From: Rhexocercosporidium sp. MPI-PUGE-AT-0058
Taxonomy: Eukaryota; Ascomycota; Leotiomycetes; Helotiales
DNA length: 14,641 nt
Direction: 5' to 3'
Assembly (NCBI GenBank): GCA_020746875.1
Contig: JAGTJL010000055.1
Location: forward strand, 1-14,641
Part shown: positions 1 through 9,429 of the stretch, piece after piece
Layout: each line of letters starts with the position of its first letter
How positions within the stretch are numbered: the first letter of the stretch is position 1
Notes under the pieces: generated by a model
What the model saw: the letters and a program-made list of their open reading frames with translations, nothing else
Databases searched by the model: none
What the model was told of the DNA's origin: nothing
Translations under genes and position numbers: made by a program

Positions 1-1
1 C

Positions 2-1150
2 GTATTAAAAAATTATTAAAATTTGAAAATTAGCGATATTAAACAAGAAGGAACTTACTTTTAACTTCTTACCCCTCCTAGTTAATTAATAATAAGAAGC
101 AAATCGACGGAAAACAATAACGAAGGCGGTTTAAGATAACTTATAGCTTATTAGAACTTTAAGGGTTATTCTCGAGAAGCTTTTACTTTGTAACTTGCCG
201 CTAAGAAAAGAAAGAGACCGCGAGGAAGACTGAGTAGCTCGAAGTTAATATATAAAGTATAATATCTCTTTTCTTTTTTTTTAAATATAATAAATCTCAG
301 CCGCTTATAGTAATTTACTTATTCATTAAAGAATAATAAAAAGATATAATAAAAAGTTATTAAGATATTATCGGCGCTTTTATTTAATATAATAACTATT
401 AAAATAAAAAGAAAAAGAATTACTTAAGACTTATTTCGTTGCTATTTGATATTAACTTATTAAAGAAGTAAAAGTAGAGAAAAGAAGATAAAAATAAAGA
501 AAAGACTTAATTAAGTTAATAAAAGAAATGCTTTAATTAGCTTCTTTTCACTTCTTTATTATACTTCGAACCTCGAAGGTAAGAAGACTGTCTTTCGATT
601 ACTTATTTACTTTTAATTTTATATATTTATATATTCTTGCTTTTTTAATATACTTTTAATATATTTCCTTTTATTTTTAATAACGATTAAGAAGTTAAGA
701 AAATTCGTAAAAGATTCGTTAAAATAAGAATATAAAGAAGGAGCGAAATCGTTAAAGATACGCTAACTTAAAATATAAAGGAATATCGACGAATTCGACG
801 CGTTATGAGGATCGATTTCTATTTTATAAAGAAAGTCAGTCTCTGCGCCGTAAGAGAAAGAATCGGGAATTTATTTAGAATACTAGTTATGCGCCGATCT
901 ATCTTAAAAGAATTACTTTGACCTTACTAAAGCTGAAGTTTATTCGAATGCGATATCTAAGAAGGCAAGTTTAAGCGGCAGAAACGATACGATAAGTGCT
1001 AGAAAGTATAAAAAAACTAATATAAGTATAAAAAGACGCGCAAAGCTTCCTTAAGAGTATTATAAAAAAGAATAATAGAATTATTAAAAGAAAAAGAAGA
1101 AAAAAGAATAATAAGGTAAAAGACGATATTTAAGGGTGCTAAGCGAGACG
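2..1150 (+). pseudogene. Degraded coding relic of unknown product with AT-hook-like motif (5' truncated by window edge)
   Basis: One plus-strand frame (codons starting at 2, 5, 8...) stays readable for about 1.15 kb. Its interruptions are nearly all TAA or TAG at plausible Gln/Trp positions; a TGA at 806-808 is an exception. A basic stretch KKRKRPRGR lies at about 203-229, with PRGR encoded at 218-229, which resembles a DNA-binding AT-hook. From 890 to 1045 the frame has about 50 codons without a stop, and a Lys/Gln-rich tail follows to about 1150. The protein looks hydrophilic and basic. I do not recognise the family. It could be a transposon protein (gag-like, or an accessory or C-terminal region of a transposase) or a RIP-inactivated host gene. 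The N-terminus lies outside the window. The single long frame is seen directly; the original stops-to-Gln/Trp reading is inferred. Confidence 0.5.
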
Positions 1151-1917
1151 ACTATTTGCTTCCAAAAATAAAGTGCAGGTCACCTGACATTTACCTATCC
1201 TTACTCAGACATATTTCCTTTAAGTATTTAAAGCTTTAAAGCTGCAATACTAATTCTTATTTCTTTACTCGAGGTCGAGCATGAGTTTTCTAAAAGAAGG
1301 ACGCATATAGTAGAATTAACCTCAGAGGCCCATTTGTCACGTGATTAAGCTGCATCTTACTGTATTTAAAATAGCTTCTAAGGCAATATCCTTTAACGAT
1401 AATAACGATTTTTACTATTATAACTTTTCTTTCTTATTTAAATTATACCTCTTTCCTCCTTTAACAGATTATATATTCTAAATATATAATATCTTAAGTA
1501 CTCGTTAAATGAGTATTTCCTACGATTACCCTCCGGCATTTGCTTTATTACCCTCTTGTTGTGTGTTTGGTGTTTTCCCTTCCACAGTATATTAAGAGCC
1601 TTTAATATTAAGTATCGCTTTCAAAGGTCTTTAGTCTATTTTAAATCTAAAGCTTATATTAAGGCTTTTGCGGTTAATTTAAAGTTTAAATAACTTAATT
1701 ATATTTTATATTTCACATTTTCCGCGTTTTTAGACTTCTTAAATATTTTAATAAAATTAAGATTAAGGCAAAAGGTTTTTGGGTCTTTTTTATAGTTTTT
1801 AAGTTATTAAATGTTTTTTTAAACTTTTATAACCTTTAATTTCTTTTATAATATATTATAATAATTTATAAAGTGTTAGATATAAAACGCGTATATTATC
1901 TCTTTTTCCTTTTCTTT
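1151..1917 (-). other. Less mutated spacer, possible extension of the minus-strand relic
   Basis: The minus-strand frame of the neighbouring relic remains partly readable here, for example WKGKHQTHNKRVIKQMPEG at about 1578-1522, with a TGA at 1623-1621. Patches at about 1170-1380 and 1510-1590 hold many CpA and TpG dinucleotides and look much less RIP-mutated than their surroundings. They include an odd-centred 11-bp palindrome, CAGGTCACCTG, and a CACGTG. This may be the C-terminus or 3' untranslated part of the minus-strand relic, or a separate short insertion. I cannot assign a product. Confidence 0.3.
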
Positions 1918-3954
1918 TTATGTGTCGATTCGTTCTGTAATGAAATACTTTGCGAATCGCAAGCGGACCGCCAGTAGTGAATTCATTTTAAATAAGTCTC
2001 TGAATTTTAAAATGACTTTAATTAGTTTTAGGATTTTATAATAATAGCTTTTAATATTTAGCTTAATATTAAATATATTATATTTTTATTTTAAGAAAAC
2101 TTTAACAGCGACTTTTAATCTGGGATTATAAGTTCCTTTAATAGTGCCTTTAACTAGCTTTATAATATTTATAATATAAATAAGGTTAAATTCGGCTTTA
2201 AAAAGCGCACAAAGTTTTAAAGTATAACGTTAAATACGGTTTATTACTATAGCCAGTAAATCCTTCTTTATTAACTTAATTCCTGCCTTAAAAGCATCTT
2301 TCCGAAGTCGATCTCGCTTAGCGTTTATGTATTCGATAATAAAGTCTTATAATTCTTTAAGAAAATTGAAGACTATATAAATAAATTAATTACTTAATTA
2401 TTTTAAAGGAGGTTTAGCCAGCGAATTAGCGCTAATAATATTTAGCGGGGCTAGGTCGAAGAGTTAATTTATAAAGGAAATTAAAGTTAGCTTTTTTATA
2501 ACTTCTTTTAGGGATTTAATTAATATAAAGACCCGAGTTTCTTTTTGTTGATTAAACTTTAATATAAAATTTAATATAAAATCCTTTAAAAGATTTAAAA
2601 TTACGGGCTCTTCGACTTTTAAGCTAAGATTATCGATTAAGAGGATTTTAATCGGCTTATAAGGCTCGGAAAGATTAATTAAAGGTTTAAAGAGAAAAGT
2701 TATAAAAACTATAAAAGACAAGGCTAAATTTATAACTTTATCGACTTTTAATTTAAAATTAAAAGTCGCGGTTAATTATTTAATTACTTTAAGAGCTTTA
2801 GTTTTTAATTTAAAATTTAAGATTAGAGACGCTAGACTAATTATTTAAGAAGCGGCGACTTCTGATTCGAAATTAAAAGTTATAATTAACTACTTTACTT
2901 CTTTAAAAATAACTTCTTATTTAATAATTATAAAAATATACGTTTTACTTTTATTTAAAAAGTCTCTTAATAATACAATCTCATTTTTATTCGTAAAAAT
3001 AAAGAGCTTATAACGGGAAACTTTGAATTTAATCTTAGCGAAGGCTTTATTTAATAAAAGAGTTTGGATTTTCTTAAAAAAGTTTACGTTATCTTTTTAC
3101 GTTATTTAATATTAATTAATAGTATTAGGCGAAAGCTTAGTATTCTTCCGACCTTTTAGCGCGCTTCCTCCTTCGATCCGCTTTAGTTAGGCTTTATTAA
3201 AGATAAACTTATTTAAGGCTTTAATTATTAAGAAAAACGGCTTAACTTTCTTTATTAGCGTAGTAAGTTGCCCTCGAGCTTTATTCTTATTTATTGCTTT
3301 TATATAATGTTTTTAAAATATTTTTATTTAATTAAAAATAAATAAATAATTAAGCTTCTTTTTATTCTTAAACCGCTTATTTCTTTTATTTATTATATTT
3401 TGGACTCGGTCGTAAAGGTTTTTATTACTTCGGTTGTATTCTTCTTTATTGAACCCTTTTTCTTTTATTAAATACTTAATAATTATATTATATTAATTAA
3501 CGAGATTGTTATCCCCTACTTCTAAGGCCTACTTATAATACTTTTATTTTTTATACTTATTAAAAGTCGTTTTTCGTCCGGCTTAAAAGTATTAAAGACT
3601 TTTTTAATTTCGGCAGTCGAAGTTAACGTTCTTTTTTTAAAAGAAATAAAAAGCACGAGTTCTAATTCGAGATTACGAGTTTACTTTATAATAACTTTAA
3701 ATTTAGACTTTATTAGCGTAGCTAGCTTCTTAAAGCTTTTGGCGCTTAAACCTTTAATTAAATTAAACTCGAATAAGAGTTCGGCAACTTTTTAGACTTT
3801 ATTATTTAATATATCTCTTATTATAATCGCTAAGCTAATAGCGATACGCTTTATAACTAATAAGCCGGGATTATAAATTGCCTTTGGCCGGCTTCTTACT
3901 TAATTTAGTTTAAGTGGCATTTTTATAAGTAATTTTAACTTTTAATTTAAGATT

Positions 3955-3959
3955 ATAAG
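3955..3959. repeat. Target-site duplication, left copy (ATAAG)
   Basis: ATAAG directly precedes the TG end of the solo LTR and matches the five bases after its CA end. Five-base duplications are usual for integrases of LTR retrotransposons. Confidence 0.85.
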
Positions 3960-4119
3960 TGTAACGACAAGTATGCTTTGGCTAGGTCAGGGGTCCGGAA
4001 CAGGTCCGACCCCTCTCCGACTCCTTATATATATGGCTCCCTCTTGTATAATAGCTTTGTAGTTTTTGTATTCTAAGTATTAAGTTTATCTTCACGTCCA
4101 AGGCTCTTGCGTCGTTACA
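3960..4119. mobile_element. Solo LTR of an LTR retrotransposon, little mutated
   Basis: The 160-bp block starts TGTAACGAC and ends GTCGTTACA, a perfect 9-bp terminal inverted repeat with the TG...CA ends of an LTR. The 5-bp sequence ATAAG flanks it on both sides. A TATATATATGG stretch (4026-4036) fits a promoter TATA box, and GGGTC/GACCC arms at 3990-3995 and 4008-4013 could form a short hairpin. The block is GC-richer than its surroundings and keeps many CpA and TpG dinucleotides, so it looks unaffected by RIP. No internal retrotransposon genes adjoin it, which points to recombination between two LTRs that left one copy. Copia versus Gypsy and the LTR orientation cannot be settled from this alone. 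Confidence 0.85.
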
Positions 4120-4124
4120 ATAAG
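4120..4124. repeat. Target-site duplication, right copy (ATAAG)
   Basis: ATAAG directly follows the CA end of the solo LTR, identical to the five bases at 3955-3959. Confidence 0.85.
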
Positions 4125-4448
4125 TCAAATTCGGCCGGATTTCCTGACTTAAAGTAGCTTTTAAGGTTTTTTATAAAGACGTGGCCTAGATTGAGGATTC
4201 TTAAAGTTTAATATAATTAATATAAGAAATTAAAAGTAAGACATAAGAAAGGCTAGTTTAAGTATTTTTTAAGCGAGCTTATTAATCCTTTTGCCTTAGA
4301 AAGTTGCTTCTCTTTTTGCGATATATAATAAAGTTATTAGCTTATTCTTAATTAAGAAACTAGTATTTTTTATAATATTTGCTTTTTAAATAAATATATA
4401 TAACTTTAAATTAAATAAAGTAAATAAACAATCTTAAGCGAGAGGCAT

Positions 4449-4851
4449 TTTAACCTTACTTAAGAAGTAATTATTATTAATAAAAGAGAGTAATTAACGA
4501 CTTAAGAAAAAGAGAAAATATATAAGATTAAGCTTTTTATATTAAAGTTTAAAAAAAAAGCTTTTTTTAAAAAAAAAAAAAAAAAATAAAAAAAAAAAAA
4601 AAACAAAACGTAATAAAGCGTTTAAAATGCTTAAAAATACGCGTAATATAATTAAAAGAGAATAAATAAAAAAAAGTAAATAAAATTATAAATTAAAAAA
4701 ACTATTAAAACACTTATCTTTAATTATAATTAAAGGTAACTTTACTTTTAAAAAAATAAAAATATATAAGGAATTAAAAGGAAATAGTTTTATAAGCGGC
4801 TTTTTAAGTTTACGTTAGTAAAAGAAGGACAATTTAAATACGAAATAGAGT
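4449..4851. other. AT-rich intergenic spacer between two minus-strand relics
   Basis: This stretch lies between the end of the Gypsy polyprotein relic and the start of the unrecognised minus-strand relic. It should contain the Gypsy 3' LTR if one were kept, but I found no TG...CA-bounded repeat and no segment matching the other end of the element. Apart from the A-tract at 4549-4608 I see nothing identifiable. Confidence 0.5.
4549..4608 (+). repeat. Long adenine tract
   Basis: About 60 bases are nearly pure A, broken by GCTTTTTTT early on and by single T and C bases. It may be simple low-complexity sequence or the poly(A) tail of a LINE or retroposed copy inserted in plus orientation. No LINE coding sequence is recognisable just upstream, so the second option is speculative. 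Confidence 0.6.
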
Positions 4852-5400
4852 TTAGCGCTCTTTAGTCGCTAATAATGTAATTTCGGCCTTAAAATCTTCG
4901 AATTCACTGTTATTTAACTTTCCGTTTAAGTCTTTAAAACTAATTTAAGAGTTTAAATTTAATGAAAATAAGATTTAGTCTTATTAATAAAATTGTTTTA
5001 ATTAATTTATTAAAAAAGTGCCTTATAAAAGAATTCTATCGAGTTCATAAAGAGAGTAATAACTTTTCTTATTATTTGCTTTCGATACTTAGAACGGTCT
5101 TAGCCACCGATAATTAAGCTTATTATTTACTAAGAGATTAATTACACGCTTTATATTATACGTTAAAACTAAATCTTTTTCTTAAATTAATGTGTTTTTT
5201 ATGTTTTTCGTTTTATTTTAAAGTATTTTACTTACTTTTTTATATTATTTCTTTTATAAAATAATTTCTTAAATATTCTTATTACGTAGTTTTAACTATC
5301 GATACCTTATTATTAAGAGATTCCCTTTTATTTTAATTTATTTATAATTAAACATTTTCTAAACCGGGAATTTATTTTTAAGAAGTAATATAAACTCTCG
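4852..5400 (-). pseudogene. Gypsy pol C-terminal tail after the integrase core
   Basis: This stretch follows the integrase core in the same frame. It carries the typical post-integrase landmarks of Gypsy elements: EKDLVLTYN near 5175-5150 (the G/KDLVL box), NNKLNYRWLRPF near 5121-5092 (the K-W/RWLGPF box), and a later GTFLINQLKQFY-like segment near 5022-4987 (the GTF..NRLK.FY box). The frame ends at TAA 4854-4852 after ...LLATKER. I see no chromodomain signature. The function in the living element would be DNA binding and target choice by integrase. Confidence 0.75.
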
Positions 5401-6060
5401 TTTATATAATAAAAAGAATAATATTACTTTTATTAATTAATAAATAGACGTCCGTAAAGCAAATAAAATATACGAGAATTTTTATGTTTAATAATAAAAG
5501 CCTTCTTTTATTACTTTAAAAAGGCCACTTAAAATATCTTAATGAGCTCTTTCTGCTATTCTATTACTTTTAGAGTTATACGCCGAAATTTAAATCCTTT
5601 TAATATTATATTTAATTGTAAAGGCATAAGCGATTCCTTTATTTTCCGGTCTTTTATTAATAATTAATCTTTTAAATAATTTATAGCGGTAAATAAGGTC
5701 TTTTTAAAGGAACTTTGTTATTTCTTTTGCCGTAATTAAGTTTAAGGCTTTTCCTTCGATTTATTTTAATAAATCCTCTTTTATAAAAATAAAGCATTTT
5801 TTCTTATTATTTATAATTAAAATTCGTGCGATATTTAAGCTTATTTTTTTAAATATTTCTATAGGTTACGTAAGGTATAAAGGATTCTCTTTTTTTTTTA
5901 CCTTTCGTTTTTGATAGCTTACGTAGCTTTTGTAAAAGGCCTTATAGTTTTTAAATAAACCCTATTAAAAAAAACACTTAATAAAGCGATAATATGTTAT
6001 TTCTCTCCCTCGATATCCGCTTTCTTTATGGCATTTAAAAATGACTTAATGCCGCCTAGC
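5401..6060 (-). pseudogene. Gypsy integrase relic (H2C2 zinc domain plus DDE core)
   Basis: Integrase inserts retroelement cDNA into the chromosome. The zinc-binding domain starts with CHKESGYRGRE (first His at 6030-6028; the second His is now Tyr at 6015-6013). It ends with KSYVSYQKRKV (near 5928-5900), where Tyr replaces the two Cys of the usual C..C pair at 5925-5923 and 5916-5914. TAA TAG just before GLF matches the expected Trp-Trp. In the catalytic core the first Asp is Asn (ISLNIARI, 5835-5833), the second is Asn (INKRPENKGIAYA, 5658-5656), and the Glu is kept (NRIAERAH, 5553-5551). The whole domain is in one frame. Loss of zinc ligands and both Asp residues leaves it inactive. Confidence 0.88.
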
Positions 6061-6589
6061 TTTACTATTAATTATAAGCTTTATTAAGTATATATTATTA
6101 GCTTTTTTATATAAATTACAATTATAAACGAAATATTAAAAAGTTTTATTCTTAAAGCGTTTAAAATCACTTAGTTTAATTACAACCGGGCGCTTAAGAC
6201 TTATTAAAAAGCGGGCGATTTCTTTTAAGTCGTTAAAGTAAGTGTCGTTAAGAATTCGCTCCTAAGAGTTATAGTCCGGGCTTATTAATTATTTTATTAA
6301 TATCTTAAACATTATAATTACTCTTAATTCAGTTGTAATTTATTCATTAATGTCTTACTTTTATTATTTTATAATATTTAAAGGATATTCTTTTGTTTAT
6401 TTAAATAGTTTATCCGCCGCTATGTTTTTATTTTTAAGAATATATTTAATCTCAAAGTTTATTAAACGCATTTAAATAATTTAATTTATTAATAGCGCCT
6501 CAAGTAAATTACTTGCTATACTATTAAGTTATTTTATAAGAACTTTAGCGTTAGTTTTAAAGATAAAATATATTTTATAAAATTCACTT

Positions 6590-6838
6590 TATATTTTCTT
6601 TATTACTTTAAGAGCCCCTCGGCACTTTTTCTTTATAATATTATATTAGCTCTCGGCTTTCGTCTATAATCTACTCTCGAATCGCGTAAAGTGCTTCTTC
6701 TTGTCTTTATTTAATTATTAAAGGATTATTCCTTAGCCTATTTTATTAGCATTTATTATTAAAATAATCCTATCTCTTTTAAGCTTATAATTAATCTTAA
6801 TTAAGGCAGGTATATTAAAAAGCGCGTTTTTTAAGAAT
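6590..6838 (-). pseudogene. Gypsy RNase H relic
   Basis: RNase H removes the RNA strand during reverse transcription. LKNALFNIPALIKINYKL (about 6834-6781) corresponds to the conserved lead-in of Gypsy RNase H. LIINANKIGQGIIL (with a TAA for Gln) matches the first active-site segment, with the catalytic Asp now Asn at 6753-6751. The Glu of KAESQYN is kept at 6654-6652, and KKCRGALKVI ends the segment. A one-base frame change near 6840 separates it from the reverse transcriptase. The interval from 6590 to 6061 is the expected connection region and holds no separate gene. Confidence 0.82.
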
Positions 6839-6840
6839 TA

Positions 6841-7800
6841 TATAGCTTTTTTCTAGGGTTTTAATTAAGTAAACTTAACTTCTTTTTTATTATAACGTAA
6901 ATTAATACTATAATAATAAAAAAGTTTTTAATTTAAAGGCGGTAATATATTATAATTTTAATAAACGCCTTTACTTTAATCACGCTTTTACATTACTTTT
7001 ATTCGTAAATTTTCGAAATTTTTAATATCTTTAAGTGCTATTCTTTATTATCCGTAACGTATTTTATAATTTTTAACTTAAATAAGTAATATTAAGACTT
7101 TAATTTAATAGTCGCCCCTGCTCTTTCGAAGCGCATTAATACTCTGTCCAAGTTTTAAATGTGTTTTATAATAAATCTCTGGATTTTTAATAATACTTTT
7201 TTATTATTATAAAATAATATAAAACTTTTGATTTTTATATTATTTATATAAAGTAAAGTTATATAAGAAATGTAATTTAAAAGAATCTTATAAATTACTT
7301 ATATAAACTAAGCGATCGAGTTAATTACTTCTTAAAGAAGTCTTATTATCTTAAGTAAGTTAATTAAGATATAAATTACTGTCATATCCTTTAATCGAAC
7401 ATATAATAAGAATTAGTCATACTTTAAGAAGAGGTCTATTAGTAATATTATAGTTAATTTAATAAATTCAGTTAAAAACTAATTAACATTTGATAAAATA
7501 TTTACATTTTATACCGTAACTTTATTTATTTTTATTACGGCCGTAATAAGTCGATATAATTCTTTTTCTTTTTTAATTATAAAAAACCATTTATTTTTAT
7601 ATAATTTATAATATTATTTTAAGATTCTTTACTTTAGCTTCTCCTTTAATATTAAAATAATCTTATTTTATAAAGCTTTTAATATAAGAAAAGATTTTTC
7701 TTATTACGCTTTATACAATATTATTTTAATTTCTAAAAGCAATAAAACTTCTTTTTTAATTCTTTTTAAATGAGTTTAGTCTCGAAAGCCAGTGCCGCTT
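6841..7800 (-). pseudogene. Gypsy reverse transcriptase relic
   Basis: The domain would copy element RNA into cDNA. Landmarks in order: NKWFFIIKKEKELYRLITA near 7595-7540, LLIDLFLKYD near 7450-7415 (the SLIDLFSKYDQ box), LLQEVINSIAQF near 7340-7305 (LPQGATNS-AQF), the catalytic FxDD box altered to YINN at 7250-7239, then NLDRVLMRFERAGATIK near 7152-7105 and YVTDNKE near 7062-7040. This set of boxes matches a Gypsy family common in filamentous ascomycetes. Both active-site Asp residues are Asn, and TAA/TAG codons occupy several Gln positions. All boxes share one frame (for example a codon at 7589-7587). Confidence 0.9.
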
Positions 7801-8440
7801 CTTAATTTAAAAGCGTTTTATAAAGAAGTTCTCATTTTTATTTTAAAATTTATCTTTTAATAATTAATTATTTAAACCGTTTTTTTATTAATTTATTTCT
7901 TATTATTAACTCGGAGAACTTTTTAATAATAAAGTTATTAAATTTACCTCTCGAGTGAGATGGCCTTGCTTTTTCGTCTTCCTCGAACTAGTTATTAATT
8001 CCTTTAAGTATATCTTTATTTATCTTTCTTAAATTAATTAGCTTTACTTTATTAGCTTTCCTTTTATATAATATATTAATTTCCACCGACTTTAACAATA
8101 AGACTTTAAGTAAGTGACTGTCGAATATAAAGAAGAAGTCTTTTTTATCTTTATTTAATTAAAATATAAAAATCTTTAGTTTTAATTAATATTTAACTTT
8201 TAATTCGGGATTAAGAGTTATATATTCTTTTCCTTTTATCTTTGCCTCTTTTAATAATAACTAAAGATTTAAAACGCCTATAAAATCTTTTAAAATTCCA
8301 CTTTTAATTAATAATCTCGAATCACTAATGAAATCCTTTAAATTTAAATTATTTAAGCTCTTTTAAAAACTAACATCCTCTTTAATGCGTATATTAATTA
8401 AACGTTTTCCGTTTCGTTTTTATATTCCGCTTTATCCCCA
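7801..8440 (-). pseudogene. Gypsy pol linker between protease and reverse transcriptase
   Basis: Coding signal continues here but the frame changes twice. A new frame appears from about 8398 (INIRIKEDVSF..., then FISDSRLLIKSGILKDF) and holds to about 7840, where the frame used by the reverse transcriptase takes over. No catalytic motif belongs here. It corresponds to the spacer that precedes the fingers of RT in Gypsy polyproteins. Confidence 0.6.
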
Positions 8441-8830
8441 ATAATTATAACTCTCTTAATTATTATTCTCTTTATATTTAAAAAGGTTATTTATATAATT
8501 TTATTCTTAAGGTAATCGAAACTCATACGACTTTTTAAAATGAATAATATATTTAATAAAATGTCGTGGCTTACGTTATTAATAATTATGAAATTAATAT
8601 AATTTTTAATTTTTTTAATATTTATTATTATATTTTAAATATAACTTGCAAATATGAATTTATTTTTAGTAATAATAATAAACGTTAAAGCTTTATAATT
8701 TAAAATTAAAAGTCTTATTTCTTTTATTATAACTTGATTTATTACATTAACTTCTGTTTTATAGTCGATTATAGCTTTACTTTTAATTTATTTTATTACC
8801 GTAACTTATAATTTTAGTATTTATATGGCT
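8441..8830 (-). pseudogene. Gypsy aspartic protease relic
   Basis: Retroviral-type proteases cut the polyprotein. AIIDYKTEVNVINQ (8775-8734) fits the DSGAEVN active site with Asp kept (8766-8764) but Ser and Gly lost. Downstream NNVSHDILLNILFILK (8580-8533) matches the conserved I/V-x-HD-ILL-IPF-L motif just before the end of the domain, and FDYLKNKI follows. The frame is the same as gag upstream, with no intervening stop apart from TAA/TAG at Gln-like positions. Confidence 0.75.
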
Positions 8831-9429
8831 ATTTTTAGGCAATTATAAATAATTTTAATTTATTTAGTAATTACGTTAACTAAAACCTTTCCTTTTTTAA
8901 AAGACTTTTTAAATAATTTCGCGAAATTAATTATTTTAATAAAAAGCTCATTTAATTTTGAGTTCGATTAAGACGCTTCTTTGCCATTTATAAATATAAT
9001 CTCGACTTCATATTCTCCTTTAGTAAGAACAATTAGGATTTAGCGGTTTATTATTTAATCTTAGCGCGACTATAATCCGTATAAGTTTCTTAACTTAAGG
9101 TTTAAGTTTTAATTTATAATATTCTTTATTACTTACTTTTAAATTATAATTAAAGTATATTAATTTACTTATTTTTCCTTTTATAAAACTCTAGCTAACT
9201 TTTTTTCTTTAATTAAGCGTTTAGTTATGATTTTAACTTTAAAATTAATAAAATCGTCCTTTATTTTATTATTTTTATTAATTTTGCTAATTCTTTTTAA
9301 TTTCTTATTCACTTTATTTAAAAGTATTTTATAATTCCGTCTTCTTATTAAAGGTTTAAAATATAGTTTTCTTATATTTATTAGTTTCTTTTTAACTCCG
9401 GCCGTATTAATTAACATTAAAAGGCCTTC
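8831..9429 (-). pseudogene. Gag-protease junction of the Gypsy polyprotein relic
   Basis: The gag frame carries on without interruption into the protease. It includes a 78-codon stop-free stretch (9417-9181) beginning MLINTAGVKKKL that is charged and probably was Glu/Asp-rich before RIP. Near 9000-8881 come the segments TKGEYEVEIIFING and INFAKLFKKSFKKGKVL. No catalytic motif is present. The stretch is part of the polyprotein and not a separate gene. Confidence 0.65.

Larger units (their letters stand above)
1918..4448 (-). pseudogene. Long degraded minus-strand coding relic, unrecognised hydrophilic protein
   Basis: From a candidate ATG at 4448-4446 (MPLA...) a minus-strand frame runs for about 840 codons, interrupted mainly by TAA/TAG. 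A second in-frame ATG lies at 3920-3918 (MPLKLN...). The solo LTR at 3960-4119 plus one 5-bp target copy totals 165 bp, 55 codons, so the frame is the same on both sides. A one-base frame change occurs around 3560-3540, joining ...FKPDEKRLLIS to ...YYKQALEVGDNN. Beyond that the frame holds down to at least 1918, including an 85-codon stop-free stretch at 2721-2464. The protein is rich in Lys, Asn, Ser, Thr and Glu, with charged helical stretches such as LQDFIIEYINAKRDRLRKD near 2370-2315. I see no zinc knuckle, polymerase or transposase motif. It may be a gag or ORF1-type protein of a retroelement whose other genes are missing, but this is inference. A TAA at 1920-1918 may be the true stop or a mutated CAA. 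Confidence 0.55.

Noticed and set aside
1948..1962. Small palindrome around TTGCGAATCGCAA as an operator or terminator
   Set aside because: It falls inside the minus-strand relic as codons for Arg-Leu-Arg-Phe-Ala and has no supporting context in a eukaryotic subtelomere.
2464..2721. Eighty-five-codon minus-strand open frame as a stand-alone gene
   Set aside because: The same frame continues on both sides through RIP-type stops, so it is only a stop-free stretch of the larger relic.
1322..4195. Possible terminal inverted repeats around the minus-strand relic (CCTCA...GGC...CACGT near 1320 and its complement near 4170)
   Set aside because: Only short scattered matches with unequal spacing; consistent with chance.
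9181..9417. Seventy-eight-codon minus-strand open frame as a stand-alone gene
   Set aside because: It lies in frame between gag and protease of the Gypsy polyprotein relic.
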